64,000 bases of DNA, from the NCBI RefSeq assembly GCF_018613315.1, contig NZ_JAGGQL010000015.1, positions 1-64,000 of the forward strand. The letters run 5' to 3'. The stretch is from Bacillus sp. ISL-37 (GTDB lineage: Bacteria; Bacillota; Bacilli; Bacillales; Cytobacillaceae). A program made the translations under genes and the position numbers. Positions 17,640 through 26,744 of the stretch are shown here, piece after piece. Below the pieces are notes generated by a model. It worked only from the letters and a program-made list of their open reading frames with translations. It ran no database searches and had not been told where the DNA came from. Within the stretch, counting starts at the first letter, position 1. Each line of letters begins with the position of its first letter.

Positions 17640-18185
17640 ATGAAGACAATTTCAACGATTTTAAAAGAAATGCAGACAGTCTGCATGGATGTGGATTCTG
17701 AAGAATACGATTCCTTCGTTCATTTGCTAAAAGAAGAAAGGCGTTTCTTTTTTACAGGAGAAGGGCGTTCGGGCTTTGTGGCAAAAGCCGTCGCTATGAG
17801 ACTGATGCATAGCGGGAAGACGGTCTATGTTGTCGGGGAAACGACAACTCCGGCGATTCAGGAGAATGATAATTTAATAGTCCTATCAGGCTCAGGAAAG
17901 ACGGCTCAAGCCTTGAATATCTCCGAGAGCGCCCATCGCTCCGGAGCAGCAGTATTCATGATCACGACGAATGAGGAAGCACTCCAGCTGCCATTTATAT
18001 CAGGCGGGATGAGAATACCGGCTGCAACGAAATATCGCCTGGCGGGTGAACCGGAAACTGTCCAGCCGCTTGGAAACCAGTTCGACCAGGCAGCACATCT
18101 TGTTATGGATGCTGCAATCATTGATAGCCTGGCGGAAGGAAAGACGAACGAGGAATTGAGAAAGAAGCATTCCAATCTGGAATAG
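17640..18185 (+). CDS. SIS-domain protein, 6-phospho-3-hexuloisomerase (HxlB)-like
   Basis: A 181-residue SIS-domain sugar-phosphate isomerase-like protein. FFFTGEGRSGFVAKAVAMRL, LIVLSGSGKT and TVQPLGNQFDQ match the order of motifs in HxlB/PHI, which turns arabino-hexulose-6-phosphate into fructose-6-phosphate. The PHI loop is normally SGSGET; here it is SGSGKT, a Glu-to-Lys change in the sugar-phosphate site. ATG 17640 has GGAGGGG about 6 nt upstream and is preferred over the TTG at 17628. Its usual partner HPS is the last gene of this operon, 7.5 kb downstream. Substrate uncertain. Confidence 0.7.
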   Translation: MKTISTILKEMQTVCMDVDSEEYDSFVHLLKEERRFFFTGEGRSGFVAKAVAMRLMHSGKTVYVVGETTTPAIQENDNLIVLSGSGKTAQALNISESAHRSGAAVFMITTNEEALQLPFISGGMRIPAATKYRLAGEPETVQPLGNQFDQAAHLVMDAAIIDSLAEGKTNEELRKKHSNLE

Positions 18186-18197
18186 GGGGGAAGAGGA

Positions 18198-19208
18198 ATG
18201 TCAACAGTAACCATTCCGCATCAAGAAGCGAAAGAACTAGCAGTAAATAAGCTTACCGAGGCAGGACTGAACAAGGAGCATGCAGAGAAAGTAGCGGAAA
18301 TCCTTGTGCACGCCGACCTCAGAAATGTTAACTCACACGGGGTTTTGCGCACAGAGCATTATGTGAACCGTCTGAACGCCGGGGGAATCAACCCTAACGC
18401 GAATATCCAATTCAATAAAACAGGCCCTGTAACAGGCGTAGTCGACGGGGATGATGGTTTTGGCCACGTCATCGCAGATGTTGCGATGAAACAGGCGATC
18501 GAAATGGCGAAGGAAAACGGCATCGGCATGGTGACAGCGATTAACAGCAGCCACTGCGGCGCACTAAGCTATTTTGTCCAGGAAGCTGCTGAGCAGAACG
18601 TGATTGGAATCGCAATGACCCATACGGATAAAATCGTCGTTCCGTTTGGCGGCAAGGAAGCATTCCTCGGAACGAACCCAATCGCCTATGGAGTGCCTGC
18701 TAAAACAAGCAAGCCGTTCATTTTGGATATGGCTACATCAAATGTAGCGCTGGGTAAAATCCTTCAATACAAAGAAGAGGGCAAGGAAATTCCGCCTGGC
18801 TGGGGTGTGGATGAGAATGGTGAAACTGTAACGGATCCAGCTAAAGTAGTTGCACTTCAGACATTTGGCGGCCCTAAAGGATATGGCCTATCGATGATTG
18901 TGGACATCTTCTCTGGATTGCTTGCAGGGGCAGCATTCGGACCTCATATCTCCAAGATGTATGGCAATCTCGATAAGAAGCGAAAACTTGGGCATTACTT
19001 CTGTGCCATCAATCCAGCATTCTTTACTGATGCCGATGCATTCCTGGAAAACATGGACCAGATGATGGCTGAAATTCGCCAGGCACCACCTGCACCAGGA
19101 TTCTCACAGGTATTCGTTCCGGGTGAGATTGAGCAACTGAATGAAGAGAAAAACCTTGAAAATGGCATTACCATTGCTTCTACTGTGCATCAATTTTTAA
19201 CAAAATAA
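18198..19208 (+). CDS. Ldh-family NAD(P)-dependent 2-hydroxyacid dehydrogenase (AllD/YiaK-like)
   Basis: A 336-residue member of the malate/L-lactate dehydrogenase type-2 family, typified by the segments [53 protein letters not shown] and [16 protein letters not shown]. From memory it resembles ureidoglycolate dehydrogenase AllD and 2,3-diketo-L-gulonate reductase YiaK. In E. coli yiaK is also linked to a TRAP transporter (yiaMNO), so oxidation or reduction of an imported sugar acid is a good guess. Exact substrate unknown. GGGGGGAAGAGG precedes the ATG. Confidence 0.8.
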   Translation: MSTVTIPHQEAKELAVNKLTEAGLNKEHAEKVAEILVHADLRNVNSHGVLRTEHYVNRLNAGGINPNANIQFNKTGPVTGVVDGDDGFGHVIADVAMKQAIEMAKENGIGMVTAINSSHCGALSYFVQEAAEQNVIGIAMTHTDKIVVPFGGKEAFLGTNPIAYGVPAKTSKPFILDMATSNVALGKILQYKEEGKEIPPGWGVDENGETVTDPAKVVALQTFGGPKGYGLSMIVDIFSGLLAGAAFGPHISKMYGNLDKKRKLGHYFCAINPAFFTDADAFLENMDQMMAEIRQAPPAPGFSQVFVPGEIEQLNEEKNLENGITIASTVHQFLTK

Positions 19209-19238
19209 ATATTTGGACTTAAGGGGAGGAACTTTTTC

Positions 19239-20243
19239 ATGAAGAAAGCAAAATTTTTATCAGGTATTTTAGCAGCATCACTTCTTTTAACTGCATGTGG
19301 CTCAGGGGATTCTGAAAAAGCTGGCGGGGAAAGCAAAGGGGAAGTAATCAAGTGGAAGTTTGGCCATCTTGCTGATGAGAATCACATCTGGCATAAAACT
19401 GCACAAAAATTCGAGGAGCTTGTTGAGGACAAAACTGACGGCAGCATTGATATCACAATTTATCCTAACAACTCACTTGGCGGAGAAACAGATACAATCA
19501 ACGCAATCCAATCTGGAACTGCTGACATGGTAATCTCAGGTGAGACATTGCAAAACTGGGCTCCAAAAGCGGCATTAATGGCTGTTCCTTATGCATTCCG
19601 TGATTTGGACCATGTTAAGACAGTTGTCGAAGGCGAAATCGGTGAGCAAATTGAAGCCGAAATCACTGAAAAGGCTAGCTTGACACCTTTGTACTATCAT
19701 ACTCGCGCACCGCGTAACCTGACATCCAACAAAGAAATCACATCTCCAGAAGATCTTAAAGGGTTCAGCATGCGTGTACCTAACGTTCCATTGTTCCTGA
19801 AGGTTTGGGAAGCTGCTGGCGCTAAGCCACAGGTAATGGACTTCAACGAAGTGTTTACTGGTCTTCAGCAAGGTGTTATCGATGGACAGGAAAACCCGGT
19901 TGACCTAATCAAGAGTGGTGCTCTATATGAAGTTCAGGACTATGTGAACCGTACTGAACACGTTTACTCTTGGATCTACATCCTTGTTGGCAACAAGCAG
20001 TTTGACGCGTTAAATGACGATCAGAAGAAAGCTGTAACTGAAGCAGCTGCAGAAGCACAGAAGTTTGGCGCAGACCTGTATGACAAGGAGATCTCGCAGA
20101 TTGAAAAAGACCTTGAAGGCGAAGGCATGAAGTTTGTGGATGTGGATCAGGATGCTTTCCGCGAAGCTATGATTCCTGCAATTAAAGCAACTTTGAAGCC
20201 TGAACAGTTCGAACTATACGAAAAGATTCTTGAAACGAAGTAA
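19239..20243 (+). CDS. TRAP transporter solute-binding lipoprotein (DctP family)
   Basis: A 334-residue exported binding protein with a lipoprotein signal (LLLTAC, Cys20), then the DctP fold: FGHLADENHIWHKTAQKFEE, YPNNSLGGETDTINAIQSGT and FTGLQQGVIDGQENPV with the conserved Arg/Asn pair region APRNLTSNKEI. It captures a sugar acid outside the membrane and hands it to the DctQ-DctM channel. The operon's catabolic genes suggest a hexuronate or aldonate ligand. A hairpin separates it from dctQ. Confidence 0.92.
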   Translation: MKKAKFLSGILAASLLLTACGSGDSEKAGGESKGEVIKWKFGHLADENHIWHKTAQKFEELVEDKTDGSIDITIYPNNSLGGETDTINAIQSGTADMVISGETLQNWAPKAALMAVPYAFRDLDHVKTVVEGEIGEQIEAEITEKASLTPLYYHTRAPRNLTSNKEITSPEDLKGFSMRVPNVPLFLKVWEAAGAKPQVMDFNEVFTGLQQGVIDGQENPVDLIKSGALYEVQDYVNRTEHVYSWIYILVGNKQFDALNDDQKKAVTEAAAEAQKFGADLYDKEISQIEKDLEGEGMKFVDVDQDAFREAMIPAIKATLKPEQFELYEKILETK

Positions 20244-20251
20244 TTCTGATG

Positions 20252-20294
20252 AAGGCACTGTCCGGCGATTCAAGCCGGCTGTGCCTTTCCTTTG
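20252..20294 (+). terminator. Intercistronic hairpin between DctP and DctQ genes
   Basis: AAGGCAC...GTGCCTT with an inner TCCGGC...GCCGGC stem, then TTCCTTT. Probably an attenuator or 3' stabiliser that gives more binding protein than permease. Confidence 0.65.
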
Positions 20295-20310
20295 AGGAAG
20301 GGATGAAACC

Positions 20311-20802
20311 ATGAAAATACGTAAATGGCTGGAAACACTACTTTCCATTTTGACTGTTGTCAGCTTTGCTGGTGTCATCGTTGTCGTGCTGGTTCAAATC
20401 ATGTCCCGTTATCTGCCTTATACAGCCATCTGGACCGAGGAACTGACACGATACTTATTCATTTATGCCATTTGCTTTGGTGCTCCGCTGGCATTGCTCC
20501 GTGGAGAATTTATCAATGTCGATATGATTCTTGCGAAAATGTCTCATAATTTCAGACGTTTTTACGAAATCGGGATTTATGTTGTGTTAATCGTGCTATT
20601 CGGAGTGATGATCAAGACTGGCTATGACTTCACGCTGGTCGGGACACAAACTTCAGCGACGATGCCGTTCACAATGTCTGTGATCCATGCGGCAATCTTG
20701 ATTATGTCAGTGCTTTTAGCATTTTATTCTATTGTGAACATCGTTAAGTTGCTTCGTAACGAAGTAGACTTCAAGTCAGACATCGATGGAGGAGAGTTAT
20801 AA
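20311..20802 (+). CDS. TRAP transporter small permease (DctQ family)
   Basis: A 163-residue protein with four transmembrane helices (about 13-35, 49-66, 87-107, 127-149) and the DctQ signature YTAIWTEELTRYLFIYAICFG. It forms the membrane complex with the large subunit encoded immediately downstream, the stop overlapping the next start. Part of a Na+-coupled TRAP importer for the operon's sugar acid. Confidence 0.92.
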   Translation: MKIRKWLETLLSILTVVSFAGVIVVVLVQIMSRYLPYTAIWTEELTRYLFIYAICFGAPLALLRGEFINVDMILAKMSHNFRRFYEIGIYVVLIVLFGVMIKTGYDFTLVGTQTSATMPFTMSVIHAAILIMSVLLAFYSIVNIVKLLRNEVDFKSDIDGGEL

Positions 20803-22073
20803 TGGCGGCCGTTTTATTCATTTCATTCATAGTGCTGATCTTTTTGGGCGTGCCGGTTGCTTTTAGCCTCGGTTTGTCTTCCTTGGTCTATTTATTCCTG
20901 GCAGATATTCCTCTGACCATCATTCCTCAAAAAATGTTTGCCGGACTAAATTCCTTTGTATTGCTTTGTATCCCTGGATTTATCCTGGCGGGTAACCTAA
21001 TGAACGCCGGCGGAATCACTGACCGGATTATCAAATTTGCGAATAACCTCTTCGGACATGTCCGTGGAGGTCTGGGGTTGGCGAATGTCGGTTCTTCAAT
21101 GGGCTTTGCCGGTATTTCAGGAACGGCGCTTGCAGATACGGCAAGCATCGGTGCCATCATGATTCCTGCGATGAAAAAAGAAGGCTATGGAGCTGGTTTT
21201 TCGGCGGCAGTCACTGCATCTTCATCGACAGTCGGCCCGATCATTCCTCCGTCCCTGCCAATGATCATCGTTGGTACATTAGCTTCAGTTTCGATCGGTG
21301 ACCTATTTTTAGCAGGAGCGCTTCCGGGACTAATGCTTGGAATCGGATTGATGATTCCTACTTATATCATTTCAGTTAGGCGTAACTATCCAAAAGGAGA
21401 GAGAAAATCCTTAAAAGTGATTTTCGAAAGCTTCATGGGCTCCTTCTGGGCATTGTTCATGACAGTCATCATTCTTTGGGGCATTCTTGGCGGTTACTTC
21501 ACGCCAACAGAGGCATCCATAATTGCGGTAATCTACGCACTTGTCATCGGAATTTTTGTTTATAAAGAATTGCCGATCAAAAAGATTCCTGGAATTATGC
21601 TTTCTACCATGACAACGACGGCTTCCATCATGCTTCTCGTCGGTTTCGCGAACCTGTTTGGCTGGATCATGGTCAGCGAACAGATTCCACAGCTTGTTGC
21701 TGATACTATTCTTGGAATCTCTGGAAATCCAATTGTTGTCATCTTGTTGATCAACCTGCTGCTATTGTTCGTGGGTACGTTTATGGAAACGATCGCTGCA
21801 CTTGTCATCTTGTTCCCTGTATTGATGCCAGTCGCTTCACAGGTTGGAATGGATCCAGTCCAATTCGGAGTCATGATGGTCCTTAACCTGGTAATCGGTC
21901 TGGTTACACCGCCAGTTGGTGTGTGTTTGTTCGTGGCATCCCAGATTGGAAAGGTGCCGATCGGAAGAGCAGCAAGAGAGCTTATACCTTTCATCGGAGT
22001 AAGCCTTGCTATATTGATGCTGGTTGCGTTTGTACCTCAAATAACGCTTTATTTACCAAGTCTATTTGAATAG
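20802..22073 (+). CDS. TRAP transporter large permease (DctM family)
   Basis: A 423-residue protein with about 11-12 transmembrane segments; typical DctM stretches are [59 protein letters not shown] and [20 protein letters not shown]. It is the ion-coupled channel subunit of the TRAP transporter. Translationally coupled to dctQ by a 1-nt overlap (TAATG). Confidence 0.95.
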   Translation: MAAVLFISFIVLIFLGVPVAFSLGLSSLVYLFLADIPLTIIPQKMFAGLNSFVLLCIPGFILAGNLMNAGGITDRIIKFANNLFGHVRGGLGLANVGSSMGFAGISGTALADTASIGAIMIPAMKKEGYGAGFSAAVTASSSTVGPIIPPSLPMIIVGTLASVSIGDLFLAGALPGLMLGIGLMIPTYIISVRRNYPKGERKSLKVIFESFMGSFWALFMTVIILWGILGGYFTPTEASIIAVIYALVIGIFVYKELPIKKIPGIMLSTMTTTASIMLLVGFANLFGWIMVSEQIPQLVADTILGISGNPIVVILLINLLLLFVGTFMETIAALVILFPVLMPVASQVGMDPVQFGVMMVLNLVIGLVTPPVGVCLFVASQIGKVPIGRAARELIPFIGVSLAILMLVAFVPQITLYLPSLFE

Positions 22074-22084
22074 GTGGTTTTAGA

Positions 22085-23104
22085 ATGAAGGCAGTACAAA
22101 TTCCTCAAGCAATGGAACTCGTAATTCAAGAATTAGAACAGCCCGCGATTAAAAACCCTGATGATGTCCTTGTCAAAGTTAAGCGCGTTGGTATTTGCGG
22201 TTCTGATATGCATATCTACCATGGTACGAACCCTCTCGCCACATATCCACGCATCCCTGGCCATGAAGTTGCCGGGGAAGTGGTTGAAGTGGGTGCTGCT
22301 GTTAAAAATGTAAAACCCGGAGACCATGTGGTTGTCGAACCAATCCGCTATTGCGGCGAGTGCTACGCCTGCCGCAAAGGCCGCCCGAATGTGTGTAAGT
22401 CATTGTCCGTTTTTGGTGTCCACGAAGATGGCGGCATGCGCGAATCGTTCGTGCTGCCTGAAAAGCAGCTTCATGTAGTCGATCCATCCCTTGATTGGAA
22501 TGAAGCGGTTTTAGCCGAGCCATTAACGATTGGTGCCCAGGCCGTTTGGCGCGGCGGGGTTGAAGAAGGAGATACAGTATTGATTCAGGGATCAGGCCCG
22601 ATTGGAATCTGTATTTTAAAAATGGCAAAGCTCCAAGGTGCCAAGGTCATCATGACAGACCTTGAGCAGGAAAGATTAGCATTTGCGAAGGAAAATGGTG
22701 CGGATGAAGTCATTAATGCCCGTGAAGTTTCTGTAGAAGAAAGGGTAATGGAGCTTACAGATGGAGAAGGACCGAATGTGGTAATCGATGCTGTCTGCCT
22801 GCCTATGACTTTTGAGTTAGGTGTAAATGTAGTTTCTCCAGCAGGAACAGTTGTAGTGCTCGGCTTTGATGAGCGCCCATCCCAAATTCCTCAGCTGCCA
22901 ATCACGAAAAAAGAAGTGACGATTGTCGGCTCTCGTCTGCAGACGAACCAGTTTGGCAAGGTCGTTTCCTTACTTAATGAACGAAAACTGAAGGGGAATG
23001 GTTTTATCACCCACCAATTCCCGCTTGAGCAGGTAAAAGAAGCTTTTACATTTGTAGAAAAGAACCCGGGTGAAGTACGGAAAGCAGTGATTGTTTTTGA
23101 ATAG
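22085..23104 (+). CDS. Zn-dependent sugar-acid dehydrogenase (L-gulonate/L-galactonate 5-dehydrogenase-like)
   Basis: A 339-residue medium-chain dehydrogenase. The catalytic zinc site is Cys/His in [13 protein letters not shown] and GHEVAGEV; the structural zinc cysteines are in [17 protein letters not shown]; the NAD-binding motif is [20 protein letters not shown]. It resembles RspB/YjjN-type enzymes that oxidise L-gulonate or L-galactonate at C5. In this operon the product would be D-fructuronate or D-tagaturonate, which UxuB reduces. The operon has no uronate isomerase (UxaC), so this enzyme may be an entry step. Confidence 0.78.
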   Translation: MKAVQIPQAMELVIQELEQPAIKNPDDVLVKVKRVGICGSDMHIYHGTNPLATYPRIPGHEVAGEVVEVGAAVKNVKPGDHVVVEPIRYCGECYACRKGRPNVCKSLSVFGVHEDGGMRESFVLPEKQLHVVDPSLDWNEAVLAEPLTIGAQAVWRGGVEEGDTVLIQGSGPIGICILKMAKLQGAKVIMTDLEQERLAFAKENGADEVINAREVSVEERVMELTDGEGPNVVIDAVCLPMTFELGVNVVSPAGTVVVLGFDERPSQIPQLPITKKEVTIVGSRLQTNQFGKVVSLLNERKLKGNGFITHQFPLEQVKEAFTFVEKNPGEVRKAVIVFE

Positions 23105-23114
23105 GGGCGATTTG

Positions 23115-23750
23115 ATGAACTTGAAAATAGAAACACTACAGCAATTGTCAGAATCCAAGGTCGTCGCTGTCGTTCGCGGCGGAACAGCAGAAGAGGCCAT
23201 TCAAATTTCGGAAGCTGCCATTGAAGGTGGCTTCCGGGCCATTGAATTAACATATACGACTCCGGATGTTGCCAAAGTATTCGAGGCACTTTCAGGATCG
23301 AATGCAATTTTAGGAGCAGGAACAGTCCTGGACCCGGAAACCGCGCGTCATGCTATTTTAAGCGGGGCAAAATTCGTGGTCAGTCCGAATTTTAACAAGG
23401 ACATCGCTGTGTTGTGCAACCGTTACTCTGTTGCCTATCTGCCAGGCTGCATGACGATTACCGAAATCGTTACGGCGATTGAAAGCGGCTGTGACATCGT
23501 GAAGCTATTCCCGGCAAATCGTTTCGACCCATCTTTCATTGGTGCGGTCAATGGTCCCCTGCCACATGTGCGAGTTATGCCGACAGGCGGTGTCAATCTC
23601 GATAATGTCAACGATTGGCTAGGTGCTGGCGCAGTCGCGGCTGGAATCGGCAGTGACCTGAACAAGGCTTACCGTTCTGCTGGAAAAGAAGGCGTAACAG
23701 AGCTCTGCCGTAAGTACACCGAAGCAGTAACAGGAGGGAATGCATCATGA
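23115..23750 (+). CDS. kdgA: KDPG/KHG aldolase
   Basis: A 211-residue class I aldolase that cleaves 2-keto-3-deoxy-6-phosphogluconate to pyruvate and glyceraldehyde-3-phosphate. The motifs VVRGGTAEEAIQISEAAIEG, IELTYTTPD, GAGTVLDPE, and IVKLFPANRF with the Schiff-base Lys are clear, with MPTGGVNLDNVNDWLGAGA at the phosphate site. The ATG at 23115 is preferred (GGGGCGA upstream) over the TTG at 23091, inside the dehydrogenase gene. Its stop overlaps the uxuA start by 4 nt. Confidence 0.92.
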   Translation: MNLKIETLQQLSESKVVAVVRGGTAEEAIQISEAAIEGGFRAIELTYTTPDVAKVFEALSGSNAILGAGTVLDPETARHAILSGAKFVVSPNFNKDIAVLCNRYSVAYLPGCMTITEIVTAIESGCDIVKLFPANRFDPSFIGAVNGPLPHVRVMPTGGVNLDNVNDWLGAGAVAAGIGSDLNKAYRSAGKEGVTELCRKYTEAVTGGNAS

Positions 23751-24808
23751 ATATGACGTTTCGCTGGTATGGTCGTGATAATGATACTGTCACCCTCGAC
23801 CATGTAAAACAAATTCCCGGCGTAAAAGGCATCGTATGGGCATTGCACCAAAAGCCTGTCGGTGAAGTATGGGAAAAAGAAGAAGTCAAGGCGGAGATGG
23901 ACTATATTCAATCATTTGGCTTTCATGGTGACGTAGTTGAAAGTGTCAATATCCATGAAGCGATTAAACTTGGGAATGAAGACCGTGACCGTTACATCAA
24001 GAATTACAAGCAAACAATCAGGAATCTGGGTGAAGTTGGAGTAAAGGTCATTTGCTACAATTTCATGCCGATCTTCGACTGGACGCGTACCGAAATGTAT
24101 AAGGAACTTCCTGATGGGTCAACTGCTTTATTTTTCGAAAAAGCTAAAGTGGAAAACCAGGATCCCCAGGAATTGATCGACACAGTCGCTTCTGCTTCGG
24201 ATTTAACGCTGCCTGGCTGGGAGCCTGAAAAAATGGCCCGCATCAAGGAATTATTTGTGGCATATGAAAGTGTATCAGAGGAAGACCTATGGGAGAACCT
24301 GGGCTATTTCCTGAATGAAATTTTGCCGGTTGCAGAAGAGGCTGGTATCAAAATGGCTATCCATCCAGATGATCCACCATGGACGATTTTTGGACTGCCA
24401 CGCATTATGACAGGCAGAGAGAGTCTGGAGAAGCTTCTATCAATCTCTGATTCTCCATCCAATGGGATTACCTTCTGTACAGGATCACTCGGGGCAAGCC
24501 CTAAAAATGATATGGTGGCACTTGCAGCTGAGTTTGCTCATAAGTCACCTTTTGCGCACATCCGTAATGTGAAAATCTTTGAAAATGGCGATTTTATCGA
24601 AACATCGCATTTAACAACAGATGGTTCGATCAATATCAAAGGCGTTGTAAAAGAGTTATCTGATATCCAGTACGAAGGATATGTTCGTCCGGACCATGGC
24701 AGACACCTTTGGGGAGAGGTTTGCAGGCCTGGATACGGATTATACGACAGGGCGCTTGGCATCATGTATCTTCATGGGTTGTGGGATGCATACCAGGCTT
24801 CAAAATAG
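23747..24808 (+). CDS. uxuA: D-mannonate dehydratase
   Basis: A 353-residue enzyme converting D-mannonate to KDG with a divalent metal. Starts MNMTFRWYGRDNDTVTLDHV followed by GVKGIVWALHQKPVGEVW, both typical of UxuA. Metal-site segments ICYNFMPIFDWTRT, MAIHPDDPPW, FCTGSLG and YVRPDHGRHLWGE are present in order. Normal length. Coupled to the aldolase (ATGA overlap) and followed 10 nt later by uxuB. Confidence 0.96.
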   Translation: MNMTFRWYGRDNDTVTLDHVKQIPGVKGIVWALHQKPVGEVWEKEEVKAEMDYIQSFGFHGDVVESVNIHEAIKLGNEDRDRYIKNYKQTIRNLGEVGVKVICYNFMPIFDWTRTEMYKELPDGSTALFFEKAKVENQDPQELIDTVASASDLTLPGWEPEKMARIKELFVAYESVSEEDLWENLGYFLNEILPVAEEAGIKMAIHPDDPPWTIFGLPRIMTGRESLEKLLSISDSPSNGITFCTGSLGASPKNDMVALAAEFAHKSPFAHIRNVKIFENGDFIETSHLTTDGSINIKGVVKELSDIQYEGYVRPDHGRHLWGEVCRPGYGLYDRALGIMYLHGLWDAYQASK

Positions 24809-24818
24809 GAGGGATACA

Positions 24819-25655
24819 ATGTTTCCGATCCATGAAAATTTAAAGGGTAAGACAGCCGTCATTACCGGTGGTAGTGGAGTGCTTTGCTCCGAAATGGCAC
24901 GTGAGCTGTCAAGGCATGGCGTGAATGTCGCAATCCTGAACCGTACGGTGGAAAAAGGAGAAGCAATCGCAGCAGAAATCACCGGAGCTGGCGGATCAGC
25001 AATCGCAGTTGCTGCTGATGTGCTGGACCAGCATTCACTTGAAGGTGCAAAAGCTACGGTTGTCAAGGCATTTGGACGTGTAGACATCTTAATCAATGGA
25101 GCAGGCGGAAATCATCCTGACGCAATCACAGCAGTGGAGACATATGAAGAAGAATCAACAGAGAAATCTTTTTTCGATATGGATGCTTCCGGATTCTCCA
25201 AAGTGTTTGACACGAACTTTATCGGCACCTTTTTAACGTGCCAGGTTTTCGGCAAGGAACTGCTGAAACAGGAGGCTCCGGTCATCATCAACGTTTCATC
25301 TATGAGCGCCTATTCACCGATGACAAAGGTGCCGGCATACAGTGCGGCCAAGTCTGCGATTAACAACTTCACGATGTGGATGGCTGTCCATTTCGCTGAA
25401 ACTGGTATGCGTGTTAATGCGATTGCGCCAGGATTCTTCCTGACATCGCAAAACCGCAACCTGTTGCTGAACGAAGACGGAACGCATACAGATCGTTCCA
25501 AGAAAATCATCGCCCATACTCCAATGAAGCGCTTCGGGCAGCCAAAGGACCTGTTAGGCGCACTGCTGTGGCTGACAGATGAAGAGTACTCCGGATTTGT
25601 GACCGGTGTTACTGTGCCTGTAGATGGCGGGTTTATGGCTTATTCAGGAGTTTAA
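24819..25655 (+). CDS. uxuB: D-mannonate oxidoreductase (fructuronate reductase), SDR type
   Basis: A 278-residue short-chain dehydrogenase. NAD(P) motif TGGSGVLCSEMARELSRHG, NGAGGNHPDA, catalytic Ser in INVSSMSAYSP and YSAAKSA with Tyr/Lys. Length and the N-terminus FPIHENLKGKTAVITGG fit the Bacillus UxuB/YjmF type, unlike the larger polyol-dehydrogenase-type UxuB of E. coli. It interconverts fructuronate and mannonate. ATG 24819 with AGGAGGG is preferred; the longer frame to 24681 lies inside uxuA. Confidence 0.9.
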   Translation: MFPIHENLKGKTAVITGGSGVLCSEMARELSRHGVNVAILNRTVEKGEAIAAEITGAGGSAIAVAADVLDQHSLEGAKATVVKAFGRVDILINGAGGNHPDAITAVETYEEESTEKSFFDMDASGFSKVFDTNFIGTFLTCQVFGKELLKQEAPVIINVSSMSAYSPMTKVPAYSAAKSAINNFTMWMAVHFAETGMRVNAIAPGFFLTSQNRNLLLNEDGTHTDRSKKIIAHTPMKRFGQPKDLLGALLWLTDEEYSGFVTGVTVPVDGGFMAYSGV

Positions 25656-25665
25656 TTATTTAGTG

Positions 25666-25694
25666 ACATCCACGGGACACGTTCCAGTGGATGT
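25666..25694 (+). promoter_or_regulatory. Hairpin before the HPS-like gene
   Basis: ACATCCAC and GTGGATGT pair around a 13-nt loop, followed by TTTGCTATTTT. It could be a leaky terminator or an mRNA processing site that lowers expression of the last gene. Confidence 0.55.
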
Positions 25695-25715
25695 TTGCTA
25701 TTTTAGGAGGCAGCT

Positions 25716-26324
25716 ATGAAAATTCAGCTTGCATTAGATCGATTAACAAGCGAACAGTGTTTTTCTATTTTGGAAGAGACGGCAGAAAATATCGATTGGA
25801 TTGAAATAGGTACAGGTGTAATTAAAGAATATGGAATGGCGATTGTTCGGGAGATTAGCGAAGCTTATCCACATAAAGCGATTGTAGCCGATATGAAAAC
25901 CTGTGATGCAGGGAGGCATGAAGCAAAGCAGGCTTTTGAAGCAGGAGCAGATATCATCACTGTTATGGCTTTTTCCCATAACAAGACAATTGAAGAAACG
26001 CTGGCGGTGGCTCAGCAGTTCGGTAAAAGGGTTATGGTCGATTTACTGGGCGTTGATTCTAAAGAGAGGACAGAAGAGTTGCACGGATTGGGTGTTGATC
26101 TTTTTTGTCTTCATATCGGAAAGGACATGCAAAAGGAGGGCACCCTGGCTGATTCTTCATTATACCATCTGGTTGAGGGGCTGGAGGATGTAGAGGTCGC
26201 CATCGCAGGCGGGATAAACGAGAAAACAATTGGGCTGCTTAAAGGGATCGATATCGCAATCGTGGGGAGTGCAATCACAGCCAGCAGCAACCTGGGGGAA
26301 GTAAGCAAAAGATTGAGAAAGTAA
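25716..26324 (+). CDS. 3-hexulose-6-phosphate synthase (HxlA)-like, OMPDC superfamily
   Basis: A 202-residue TIM-barrel. MKIQLALDRL, the metal-binding DMKTCDAG (superfamily DxKxxD), AFEAGADIITVM, VDLLGV and the phosphate-binding VAIAGGIN and AIVGSAIT are in the order seen in HPS. HPS condenses formaldehyde with ribulose-5-phosphate (reversible). The related UlaD/SgbH (3-keto-L-gulonate-6-P decarboxylase) is the main alternative, but KTCDAGRHEA is closer to HPS. A strong AGGAGG site precedes it. It is the last gene of the uronate operon, whose third gene is a PHI-like protein. Confidence 0.75.
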   Translation: MKIQLALDRLTSEQCFSILEETAENIDWIEIGTGVIKEYGMAIVREISEAYPHKAIVADMKTCDAGRHEAKQAFEAGADIITVMAFSHNKTIEETLAVAQQFGKRVMVDLLGVDSKERTEELHGLGVDLFCLHIGKDMQKEGTLADSSLYHLVEGLEDVEVAIAGGINEKTIGLLKGIDIAIVGSAITASSNLGEVSKRLRK

Positions 26325-26331
26325 GACATGG

Positions 26332-26366
26332 GGACGGTTGTGAATTGAATAACCGTCCAAATGTTT
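26332..26366. terminator. Terminator hairpin at the end of the uronate operon
   Basis: GGACGGTT and AACCGTCC (26332-26339, 26351-26358) with an 11-nt loop, then AAATGTTTTT. It lies between convergent units. Confidence 0.75.
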
Positions 26367-26735
26367 TTAATTTCGTTCAATATAGCTGTCAATTTGGATA
26401 ATTTCCAGTTCATTTTCTGACACCTGAAAATACTCAGCCAGTTCTTTTCTGTTAGTCTGCGGCGGGAATGTTCTTCTTTTAAGATGGCCAAACCTGCGTT
26501 TGTTGTATGAACTCCACCAGCTCAAGGCAGCAACACTTGTGATGACGACAAGGATGGTGATGAGCAGGATTGAGTTGGCATTGGCTAAATTCAATTCGTG
26601 AAATTTGAAATCAATGTTACGTTCAAATTGAGAGATGAAGTTGTACAGGAACACGGTGAGAAATAGCCAGCCGAAAAAGGTGAAGAGCAGGTCTATGATT
26701 TTACGCGGCTTCGACTGTTTGCTGTTTATGATCAT
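26367..26735 (-). CDS. pgaD: PgaD-like subunit of poly-N-acetylglucosamine synthase
   Basis: A 122-residue protein with two transmembrane segments (about 14-35 and 53-73) and a C-terminal RRTFPPQTNRKELAEYFQVS, very like the conserved tail of PgaD (PP...EELA.YF). PgaD binds the glycosyltransferase PgaC and in Gram-negatives makes synthesis depend on c-di-GMP. It starts 9 nt after the GT2 gene, in the same operon. Small and divergent family, so moderate certainty. Confidence 0.75.
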   Translation of the reverse strand: MIINSKQSKPRKIIDLLFTFFGWLFLTVFLYNFISQFERNIDFKFHELNLANANSILLITILVVITSVAALSWWSSYNKRRFGHLKRRTFPPQTNRKELAEYFQVSENELEIIQIDSYIERN

Positions 26736-26744
26736 TCTTTCTCC

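Noticed and set aside
25716-26324. 3-keto-L-gulonate-6-phosphate decarboxylase (UlaD/SgbH) as the first choice
   Set aside because: KTCDAGRHEA and AFEAGADIITV resemble HPS more, and no epimerases (UlaE/UlaF) or 3-keto-gulonate kinase accompany it; kept as an alternative only.
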